Shown here piece by piece: positions 15,411 to 22,448 of a stretch of 47,701 nucleotides of DNA (position 1 is the first letter of the stretch; the number at the start of each line of letters is the position of its first letter). Under the pieces are notes generated by a model. That model searched no databases. It saw nothing but the letters and a program-made list of their open reading frames with translations, and had not been told where the DNA came from. Source of the stretch: JAADCS01 sp964473735 (GTDB lineage Bacteria; Hydrothermota; Hydrothermia; LBFQ01). The DNA lies in the NCBI GenBank assembly GCA_964473735.1, contig CAYYQD010000010.1, positions 1 to 47,701 of the forward strand. Direction: 5' to 3'. The position numbers and the translations under genes were made by a program.

Positions 15411-16394
15411 ATGGGAAGATTAAGAAGGGTGGGGATACTGACCTCCGGTGGGGACTGCCCGGGGTTGAACGCCGCCATAAGGGCCTTCGTCAAGCTGGCC
15501 CTTCGGAGGGGAGTTGAGGTGTGGGGCTTTGAGGACGGGTGGGAGGGGGTCGTGGAGGGAAGGTATAGGGTTATGGGGCCTAAGGACGTGAGCGGTATCC
15601 TTCCCTTAGGCGGTACCGTATTGGGAACTTCCCGCTTTAACCCCCTCAAGTCCCGGGAGGATACGGAGAGAGCCCTTGCTACCCTGGAGCAGGTTGATGC
15701 CCTGGTCGTGATAGGGGGGAACGGCTCCCTCCACATAGCCCACGCCTTTCAGGAGATGTGGGGGAGGGTGGTTTTCGTGCCAAAGACCATAGATAACGAC
15801 GTCTACGGTACGGAGAGCATAGGTTTCAACACGGCGGTTGAGGTAGCCACCCGTTTGATAGACAGGCTTCACACTACGGCTGAGTCCCACCGCAGGGTCT
15901 TCGTCGTGCAGCTCATGGGCAGGCATACCGGGTGGATAACCCTGTACGCCGGCATGGCGGCGGGGGCTGACGTTATGGTAATACCGGAGTTTCCCATGAG
16001 CGAGGAGCGGATAGCGGAGTACGTCCTCCACCGTAAGAGGATGGGTAAGAGCTTCAGCATAGTCGCCGTGGCCGAGGGGGTAAGGTACGCCCGCCAGAGG
16101 GAGCAGAACGTGGGTATATACCTGCAGAGGTACCTCGCACGGGAGCTGGATATAGAGACCCGATTCGTTGAGATAGGGTACGTCCTCCGCGGTGGTACGC
16201 CTTCGGCTTACGATCGCCTTATGGCCCACGAGATGGGGCACTTCGCCCTGGAGTTGATAGAGGAAGGGCGATTCGGGTGTATGACGGCCTACAACGGGTA
16301 CGTTGAACACGGGTTGCCGATAAGGGAGGCCGTGGGCAGGCTAAAGACGGTACCTCCGGAGGAGTACTTCGCCGCCCTACCTTACTTCGGATGA
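15411..16394 (+). CDS. pfkA: 6-phosphofructokinase (PfkA family)
   Basis: A 327-residue glycolytic kinase. Landmarks: ILTSGGDCPGLNAAIR (9-24), VIGGNGSLH (~100-108), PKTIDNDVYGTE (124-135) with the catalytic base Asp128, MGRHTGWITLYAG, and VAVAEGVRY. The phosphoryl-donor signature is mixed. The Gly of the GGxG site (E. coli Gly104) is kept, as in ATP enzymes, but the second site is Lys125, where E. coli PfkA has Gly124; Lys there is common in PPi enzymes and in some ATP-using actinobacterial ones. The Mg2+-site Asp103 is replaced by Asn104. ATP is the likelier donor. The 3' end overlaps lnt by 18 nt, tail to tail. Confidence 0.93.
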   Translation: MGRLRRVGILTSGGDCPGLNAAIRAFVKLALRRGVEVWGFEDGWEGVVEGRYRVMGPKDVSGILPLGGTVLGTSRFNPLKSREDTERALATLEQVDALVVIGGNGSLHIAHAFQEMWGRVVFVPKTIDNDVYGTESIGFNTAVEVATRLIDRLHTTAESHRRVFVVQLMGRHTGWITLYAGMAAGADVMVIPEFPMSEERIAEYVLHRKRMGKSFSIVAVAEGVRYARQREQNVGIYLQRYLARELDIETRFVEIGYVLRGGTPSAYDRLMAHEMGHFALELIEEGRFGCMTAYNGYVEHGLPIREAVGRLKTVPPEEYFAALPYFG

Positions 16395-17861
16395 TCTAAC
16401 GGTCCTGATTAGGTAGAGGAGGTGCCACGCCGCACCCAATAGGAAGAGGAGGGGAGGAATTAAAAAGCCGAAGGCCACGAAGGGGGTTTTCCCCTCGTAT
16501 ATGGGTACTTCCTCTACTAAAACCCCACGGCTGTAGAGGGGCAACTCCTTTAACACCCTACCGTCCGCATCCACGGCGGCGGATACGCCGGTCTTGGCGG
16601 CCCTGACCATAGCCCTCCCTGTCTCCACGCTCCTGAATATCCCCAGATAGTAGTGCTCCTTAGGTCCGATGCTCCTGCCGAACCACCCGTCGCTGGTGAT
16701 CACGACGAGAAGGTTAGCTCCCTCCCGGGCCAGCCTCCAGCCCACGTACGGGAATATGGACTCGTAGCATATCATCACGCCCAGGCGCAGCCTTCCCATC
16801 CGTATGGGGTGGAACCCCCGCCCCCTGTGGTAGTTCCCCTGCCCCAAGTTTATGCGGCGGATAAAGGTGGGAAGGTACTCGTAAAAGGGATAGTTCTCAC
16901 CGAAGGGTACAAGCCTCACCTTATCGTAGTACCCCACCACCCTGCCGCCCGTATCTATTAGAAGGGCCCGGTTGTAGAACCTCAACCCCCTCGGTCCCCT
17001 CTCGGCCCCGGCCGTGCCGAAGAGGAAGGGGGCGTGTAATTCGTCGGTTATCCTCCTTACCCACTCCCTGGAGCGCTTTGAGTACCGGTATACCCCCGGG
17101 AAGGCCGATTCGGACGCCACTACCAGGTCCACCCTCTTGCCCTTAAGGAGACTCAGGAGGCTGTCGTAGGCCGAGGCCACCTCCCTCCACTCGTGGGGGT
17201 CGTAGGCTAACCGTGGAAGGACGTTGGGCTGGAGTACGGCCACCCTGACCTTCCCCACTGGGCTACCGGGAGAGTAGAGCACCCCCCACAGGAGGCCGAC
17301 CCCTAAAACCCCTGCGGCCGTAATCCACCTTCGCAGATAGAGGAGGATACCCACCGCAACGACGAAAAAGGAGAGGAGATATACGCTCCCTATCGCGGCG
17401 ATCTCAAGGAAGGGTGAGCGCAGGAGTCCCTCACCTAAGGGAGACCACGGATATGACAGGTCCCCCAAGAGCTCCCCCCTCCAGAACTCCCACATCACCC
17501 ATACCGCTGGGGCCACTACGACCAGTGTGCGGTCGTCCATTCTGCCGATGGCCCACCCCCAGAGACCGTACAGGAGGGATAGGGCTCCGGCCATGAGCAG
17601 GACGCCGAGGACTAATAGGGGGCGAACGTAGGTGGGAACCTGAAGGTTGAGGATCCACAGGGAGTGGTACAGCCAGTAGGGTAGGGCTATCAGGAGGGCC
17701 GTAAGAAAGGGTCTGCGGCTCTCACGAACGGCCCAGACGTAGAGGGCCACGGCCACGAAGGGCACGAAGGGGAGAAAAAAAGGGCCGCCCCCCAGTATCA
17801 GGAGGACGGCCGCCGTTAAGGGAAGCAGTAGAGATTTACTTCTCGCTGGTGAGATTCTCAA
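16377..17861 (-). CDS. lnt: Apolipoprotein N-acyltransferase
   Basis: A 494-residue membrane enzyme that adds the third acyl chain to lipoproteins. The N-terminal ~190 residues are hydrophobic helices; a nitrilase-type domain follows. Its catalytic triad is visible: Glu in ASESAFPGVYR, Lys in YDKVRLVPFGENYP, and Cys in GVMICYESIFP. A last helix (VAFGFLIPPLLFLLGAAWHLL) anchors the C-terminus. The 5' end overlaps the substrate-binding-protein gene by 26 nt. With lgt two genes upstream, this supplies two of the three lipoprotein-processing steps; lspA is not in the window. Confidence 0.94.
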   Translation of the reverse strand: MRISPARSKSLLLPLTAAVLLILGGGPFFLPFVPFVAVALYVWAVRESRRPFLTALLIALPYWLYHSLWILNLQVPTYVRPLLVLGVLLMAGALSLLYGLWGWAIGRMDDRTLVVVAPAVWVMWEFWRGELLGDLSYPWSPLGEGLLRSPFLEIAAIGSVYLLSFFVVAVGILLYLRRWITAAGVLGVGLLWGVLYSPGSPVGKVRVAVLQPNVLPRLAYDPHEWREVASAYDSLLSLLKGKRVDLVVASESAFPGVYRYSKRSREWVRRITDELHAPFLFGTAGAERGPRGLRFYNRALLIDTGGRVVGYYDKVRLVPFGENYPFYEYLPTFIRRINLGQGNYHRGRGFHPIRMGRLRLGVMICYESIFPYVGWRLAREGANLLVVITSDGWFGRSIGPKEHYYLGIFRSVETGRAMVRAAKTGVSAAVDADGRVLKELPLYSRGVLVEEVPIYEGKTPFVAFGFLIPPLLFLLGAAWHLLYLIRTVRSSEVR

Positions 17862-18777
17862 GGTTGAGCTTCTCTATGGGGAGGAGCTGCCTGTCCTTTA
17901 TCTCCTTCGCAAACTTCTTAACCTCGGACACGTCCTCGGCCATCACGAAGTCCGGGACCGGGATGCTCATACCCACGTGTTTGGCCATTATCTTCTGTGC
18001 CTCGTCCGGATGCTGTTTTATGTACTCTACGGCCTTACTCAAGGCCTCCCTCATCCTCTTTATGGCCTCCTTACGGAGGGAGACGTTCACGGCGGAGGTT
18101 ATACCGGTGCCGTCTATCACCACGTCCTTGAAGATCACCCCCTCGGTCAGGATCCTGTACCCCTCCTTATTTCGGAAGTAGGACAGGTACGGCTCCGGAA
18201 GGTAAAGGGCATCAACCCTGCGGGTATCAAGGGAGACGTCCAGCTCGTCAAGGGAGAGGCCAACGAGCTCCGTCTTGGTCGTATCGGCGGTGTCCTTGGG
18301 GATGAGGGTGGGGAGGGCAGCGTCCAGTATGACGTTGTAGCGGGTGTTCTGATAGTACCCTATGCGCTTACCGGCGAGGTCCTTAAGACTCTTTATGGAC
18401 GTGTCCTTAACCACGATGCCGTCCCCCTTGCCCTTGGAGTAGTACAGGAGACGGACGAGCTTCATATCCCCGCCGGTCTTCATGAGCATGTAGGTGAAAT
18501 CCACACCGAAGGACGCGTACAGAGCCCCACTTACGGTGTTGTCAAACTCGTCAAGAACTTTATTGACCTCGTTTGGCTTGTACTTTATACCCACCTCTTT
18601 AAAGAAACCCTTCTCCTCAGCCACCCAGAAGGGAAGGCTCCCCGGGTCCACGACCGTGGCCAGCTTCACCTCTATCTCCCGCGCCCTCTTTCCCGGCTGG
18701 ACTATGATATAGACGAGAATACCGGCCAGGACGATATTGACCAAGGTTAAAATGAAGTTCTGCATCCGCAGGCTCAT
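17836..18777 (-). CDS. NMT1/SsuA-like substrate-binding protein with N-terminal membrane anchor
   Basis: A 313-residue periplasmic-binding-protein fold of the NMT1/TauA/SsuA type. The core begins VKLATVVDPGSLPFWVAEE and GFFKEVGI. SLKDLAGKRIGYYQNT is the usual hinge segment, and VDALYLPEPYLSYF precedes the C-terminal lobe. The N-terminus (NFILTLVNIVLAGILVYIIV, 7-26) looks like an uncleaved transmembrane anchor. It has no lipobox Cys, although the gene sits between lgt and lnt. No ABC permease or ATPase is adjacent. Ligand unknown (relatives bind sulfonates, nitrate, bicarbonate or thiamine precursors). Own promoter inside the lgt end. Confidence 0.85.
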   Translation of the reverse strand: MSLRMQNFILTLVNIVLAGILVYIIVQPGKRAREIEVKLATVVDPGSLPFWVAEEKGFFKEVGIKYKPNEVNKVLDEFDNTVSGALYASFGVDFTYMLMKTGGDMKLVRLLYYSKGKGDGIVVKDTSIKSLKDLAGKRIGYYQNTRYNVILDAALPTLIPKDTADTTKTELVGLSLDELDVSLDTRRVDALYLPEPYLSYFRNKEGYRILTEGVIFKDVVIDGTGITSAVNVSLRKEAIKRMREALSKAVEYIKQHPDEAQKIMAKHVGMSIPVPDFVMAEDVSEVKKFAKEIKDRQLLPIEKLNLENLTSEK

Positions 18778-18785
18778 AGACGGCT

Positions 18786-18791
18786 ATTCTA
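18786..18791 (-). promoter_or_regulatory. -10 box (TAGAAT) for the substrate-binding protein, made from the lgt stop codon
   Basis: On the minus strand TAGAAT ends 8 nt before the ATG at 18777. Its first three bases are the lgt stop codon TAG. Confidence 0.58.
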
Positions 18792-19580
18792 AGCCCGCCC
18801 GGAGGCTTTTGGGTCGTTTCCCGCCTTCCACCTGTATATCAACAGGAGGGTACCCGAGAGCATCAGTCCCAGCGCTATCCACTGGTTGAAGGTGAACCCC
18901 AGAATGTAAGCGTTGGGTTCGTAGGCGCGGGTAAAATCAACCATGAAGCGCACCGAAGGGGTGAGTATCAGGGCCACGGCCCCCACGACCCCGGGCCTCT
19001 CCCGGCCGTATCGCTTAAGGAGGTAGAGGTACAGGAGGAACAGGATGGCGTCCCCTAAAGATTCGTATATCTGGGATGGATGGAGGGGCACCCCCCCGAA
19101 CTGGAGGTGGGGCTCGGAGTACTCCGGATAGACTACCCCCCAGGGTAGGTCCGTAGGCTTACCGTAGCAGCAACCGTTGAAAAAGCATCCCCACCTACCG
19201 ATGGCTATACCCAAGGTCACGCCCGGTATGGTGGCGTCCAGAACGGCCCAGAAGTTCCATCCGTACCTGCGTATGTACCAGAGTATGGGGATAACGCCCA
19301 ACAGGATGCCGTAAAAGGTGAGGCCTCCCTCCCATACCTTGAAGACCTCGTCTATGTGGTTCTGAAAGTACGACCAGTGCTGTATGACGAAGGCGAGACG
19401 GGCACCCACGACCCCGAATATCATGGAGTATACGGCCACGTCCCAGACCCTGTTCTCGGGTATCCCGAAGCGTTTGAGATGTTTGGCGGCGAACCACACT
19501 CCCAAGACTACGCCCAAGGTGACTAAGACGCCGTAGGTTCTGATCTGGAAAAATCCCAAGTCAAGCAGTACGGGATGCAT
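18789..19580 (-). CDS. lgt: Prolipoprotein diacylglyceryl transferase
   Basis: A 263-residue, seven-helix inner-membrane enzyme that attaches diacylglycerol to the lipobox cysteine, the first step in lipoprotein maturation. Family landmarks: the N-terminal FFQIRTYGVLVTLGVVLG, WEGGLTFYGILLG (~83-95), the signature GRWGCFFNGCCYGKPTDLPWG (the essential Arg region), and LHPSQIYESLGD. Length is typical. Heads the minus-strand lgt-SBP-lnt group; TAGAAT lies 7 nt before the ATG. Confidence 0.96.
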   Translation of the reverse strand: MHPVLLDLGFFQIRTYGVLVTLGVVLGVWFAAKHLKRFGIPENRVWDVAVYSMIFGVVGARLAFVIQHWSYFQNHIDEVFKVWEGGLTFYGILLGVIPILWYIRRYGWNFWAVLDATIPGVTLGIAIGRWGCFFNGCCYGKPTDLPWGVVYPEYSEPHLQFGGVPLHPSQIYESLGDAILFLLYLYLLKRYGRERPGVVGAVALILTPSVRFMVDFTRAYEPNAYILGFTFNQWIALGLMLSGTLLLIYRWKAGNDPKASGRA

Positions 19581-19587
19581 CCCACCT

Positions 19588-19593
19588 ATTCTA
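19588..19593 (-). promoter_or_regulatory. -10 box (TAGAAT) of a leaderless promoter for lgt
   Basis: On the minus strand TAGAAT ends 7 nt before the ATG at 19580. Divergent from phoH. Confidence 0.6.
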
Positions 19594-19628
19594 CGGTCGT
19601 GGGACGTTCAACCTTAAACTTCGCACCT

Positions 19629-19665
19629 TAGAAAACGAAGACCTACAAAGGAGGTAGCGAGAGAA
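19629..19665 (+). promoter_or_regulatory. Possible -10 box and strong Shine-Dalgarno leader of phoH
   Basis: A weak -10-like TAGAAA (19629-19634) is followed by AAAGGAGGT (19647-19655), which ends 10 nt before the GTG at 19666. This is the one clear operon-head gene in the window whose start looks ribosome-binding-site driven rather than leaderless. Confidence 0.55.
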
Positions 19666-20568
19666 GTGGAGATAAGGATAATCGTACCGGAGGAGAAGCG
19701 CTTAGACGTCTTCGGCGTCTACGACGAGAAGATAAAGGAGCTGCGTCGTATGTACCCCTCCGTTAAGATCCACGCGAGGGGGAGCGAGCTCCGGATAAGG
19801 GGGGCGCAGAGCGACGTGGAGATGGTGAAAGACCGTATCATGGACATGATGCGCGGCGAGTGGAACCCCCTTGAGGCCGCGGTTGAGGAGTACGAAGAGG
19901 ACCTACCCGAGGACGGTACCATAGTTACCTTCAAAAAGAGGATCAAACCTCTTACGCCGAAGCAGCTGGAGTACGTGAAGGCCATAGAGCAGAACGACGT
20001 CGTCTTCGCCATCGGTCCGGCGGGGACCGGAAAGACCTTTCTGGCCGTAGCCATGGCCGTGAAGTACCTCCGTGAGGGTAGGGTGGAACGCATAGTTCTG
20101 ACGAGGCCGGCGGTTGAGGCCGGAGAGAATCTGGGGTTCCTGCCCGGATCCTACGAGGAGAAGGTCTATCCCTACCTCATCCCCCTGTACGACGCCCTAT
20201 ACTCCATGATACCTTACGACCGCGTCCGCCGTATGATGGACGCCCGGGTGGTGGAGGTAGCCCCTCTGGCCTACATGAGAGGTAGGACCCTATCCGACTC
20301 CTTCATAATACTGGACGAGGCCCAGAACACCAAGACCGTACAGATGAAGATGTTCCTTACCCGCATAGGGCCGAGGTCCAAGGTGGTAATAACGGGAGAT
20401 ATAACCCAGATAGACCTTCCCAAGCACGTTGAGTCCGGTCTGGTAGAGGCCGAGAGGATCCTGCAGGGAATAGAGGGGATAGGGTTCGTGTATTTCGGGA
20501 AGGAGGACGTATCAAGGCACCACATAGTGAAGCGAATAATAGAGGCTTACGATAGGGTCGGAAAGTAA
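19666..20568 (+). CDS. PhoH-family ATPase
   Basis: A 300-residue PhoH-like protein. An N-terminal KH-like segment (SELRIRGAQSDVEMVKDRI, ~45-63) precedes the ATPase domain with Walker A GPAGTGKTFLAVAMA, the family segment PAVEAGENLGFLPGSYEEKVYPY (residues ~149-171), Walker B FIILDEAQNT, and TGDITQIDLP. PhoH proteins are linked to RNA metabolism and usually lie beside ybeY; here a 7TM-HD phosphodiesterase follows, a known neighbour, and ybeY is missing. GTG start chosen because of the AAAGGAGGT 10 nt upstream. Its stop overlaps the next ATG (TAATG). Confidence 0.94.
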   Translation: MEIRIIVPEEKRLDVFGVYDEKIKELRRMYPSVKIHARGSELRIRGAQSDVEMVKDRIMDMMRGEWNPLEAAVEEYEEDLPEDGTIVTFKKRIKPLTPKQLEYVKAIEQNDVVFAIGPAGTGKTFLAVAMAVKYLREGRVERIVLTRPAVEAGENLGFLPGSYEEKVYPYLIPLYDALYSMIPYDRVRRMMDARVVEVAPLAYMRGRTLSDSFIILDEAQNTKTVQMKMFLTRIGPRSKVVITGDITQIDLPKHVESGLVEAERILQGIEGIGFVYFGKEDVSRHHIVKRIIEAYDRVGK

Positions 20569-22439
20569 TGAACAGCCGTATTCTGAGGGCCCTTATCATA
20601 TCCGCAACCGTAGCCCTCTCCTCCTTTTTCTTCCGCTCCCCTTTTCGCTTCAGGATAGGACAGACCTCCCCCCGCACCATAATAGCGGAGAGGGAGATAG
20701 TGGTTGAGAAACCTACGGAGGAGTACCTCAAAGACTCCGCGAGGATCGTATCCGAGGTCCCGCCGGTCTATAAACCCGTACCTTTCCTTCAGCACGTTGA
20801 GAGGACGTACGACTCCTTAGTGAAGGTGATAAACCCCAAGAGGGCGGAGGAGTTGAAGAGGAAGGCCCTCATCTACCTGCAGAGGGGCATAATATCCCCC
20901 AAGCCCTCCGGCACCGTCCTTATATACGAAAACGGAGACTTTCGCCCTGTCCCCGCCGACGTCCTGAAATCGCCCTCGGACGTGTGCGTTGAGAACGACA
21001 CCCTGTGCGCCTTCATAACCCCCACACTGGTCTTAGACTCCTCCCTGTGGAAGGCCTACGTTGAGAAGACCCTTAAAGAGCAGCTGACCCGGGTGGATTA
21101 CGTCGTAAAGCCCGGGGAGATAGTGGTATCCAAAGGTGACGTGATAGATACGACTACCTACAGGCTCCTCAAGGCCTACGAGAGGACCATGCTCCGTCCC
21201 CGCCGCCTCGCCTACGTAGCCCTATCCATTCTTATGGCCCTCGTTCTGCTGGTCATCTTCTACAGCAGGAAGTGGGACGTCCCCTCCGGTGCCTCCGTTT
21301 TCGTCTTTTCCGTAGGACACCTGTTTGAGCTCACACTACATTACCTATTCACGCTTCCTCCGTTCGTTACCCTCATGCCCTTCGTAGCCCTCTCCGTAGG
21401 TGTTCTGGACACCCCCACCATGGCCATCGGACTTACCCTCATAACCTCCGTGATACGGGGCGTTTCCTACGATTTTTCTCTACTTCTACCCCTGTACATA
21501 GGCTCCATGGCCGCCGCCTCCGCCTTCAGCGTAAAGTTCTTCAAGAGGAGGTCCCACTACTTCTTTATCTCCGTCATAGTGGCCCTGTTCGGGGTTGCGT
21601 CGGTGGCGGTGTCCTCCCCCTTCGCGAACATGAACCGTCAGGACTTTATCTTAGCCTCGGCCATAACCGTGGGGGTAGCGGTCGTGTCCGTAGGTCTGTA
21701 CGCCGTGCTTATACCCGTGATAGAGGCTATGTTCCGACGCACGACGGAGCTCTCCTACATAGAGCTGGCATCCTTGAACCACCCCCTCCTCAAGGAACTC
21801 TCCGAGAAGGCACCGGGTACCTTCGCCCACTCCATAATCGTTGGGAACATGGCCGAAGCGGGGGCCAGAGCAGTGGGGGTCAACGAGACCATAGCCAAGC
21901 TCGGCGGGTACTACCACGACATAGGGAAGATTTACAACCCGGAGTACTTCATAGAGAACCAGACGGGGGGCGAGAACCCCCACGACAAGCTTGATCCTGT
22001 GAAGAGCGCTAAGATAATCATCTCCCACGTCAAGAGGGGGGTTGAGCTGGCAAAGAAGTACAGACTTCCACAGGAGATAATAGACATCATTCAGACCCAC
22101 CACGGGGACACCGTACTGTGGCCCTTCTACAAGAAGGCGAAGGACTTAGGACTTCCGGTGAAGGAGGAGCAGTTCCGATACCCGGGTCCCCGTCCCCGTA
22201 CACCGGAGGAGGCCATAGTTATGTTAGCCGACTCCTCGGAGGCGGCCTCCCGCAGCGCGGAGACCGAGGAGGAGATAAGGAAGGTAGTGGATACGATATT
22301 TGAGCAGAGGGTAAAGGAGGGTCAGTTAGACCTCGTACCTCTGTCCCGCAGGGACCTTGAGAAGATAAAGCTGGCCTTCATACCGATAATGCTAACCTTC
22401 AGACATCAGAGACCGAAGTACCCCTCGCCCGACGAGTGA
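20568..22439 (+). CDS. 7TM-HD family phosphodiesterase (PgpH-like)
   Basis: A 623-residue membrane hydrolase. Layout: first helix (~6-24), extracytoplasmic 7TMR-HDED domain (~30-210, beginning RTIIAEREIVVEKPT), a bundle of helices (~215-390), then a cytoplasmic HD domain with FAHSIIVGNMAEAGARAVG, the metal-binding YYHDIGKIYNPEYF, IISHVKRGVELA, THHGDTV and LADSSEAASRS. PgpH relatives degrade c-di-AMP and so control osmotic and wall homeostasis. Start ATG overlaps the phoH stop, so the two are coupled. Confidence 0.93.
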   Translation: MNSRILRALIISATVALSSFFFRSPFRFRIGQTSPRTIIAEREIVVEKPTEEYLKDSARIVSEVPPVYKPVPFLQHVERTYDSLVKVINPKRAEELKRKALIYLQRGIISPKPSGTVLIYENGDFRPVPADVLKSPSDVCVENDTLCAFITPTLVLDSSLWKAYVEKTLKEQLTRVDYVVKPGEIVVSKGDVIDTTTYRLLKAYERTMLRPRRLAYVALSILMALVLLVIFYSRKWDVPSGASVFVFSVGHLFELTLHYLFTLPPFVTLMPFVALSVGVLDTPTMAIGLTLITSVIRGVSYDFSLLLPLYIGSMAAASAFSVKFFKRRSHYFFISVIVALFGVASVAVSSPFANMNRQDFILASAITVGVAVVSVGLYAVLIPVIEAMFRRTTELSYIELASLNHPLLKELSEKAPGTFAHSIIVGNMAEAGARAVGVNETIAKLGGYYHDIGKIYNPEYFIENQTGGENPHDKLDPVKSAKIIISHVKRGVELAKKYRLPQEIIDIIQTHHGDTVLWPFYKKAKDLGLPVKEEQFRYPGPRPRTPEEAIVMLADSSEAASRSAETEEEIRKVVDTIFEQRVKEGQLDLVPLSRRDLEKIKLAFIPIMLTFRHQRPKYPSPDE

Positions 22440-22448
22440 TGCGGGAGT

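Noticed and set aside
14768..15517. Long plus-strand frame (249 codons) opposite nuoI
   Set aside because: It lies entirely across nuoI and its promoter, whose cysteine motifs are unmistakable; the antisense frame has no recognisable domain.
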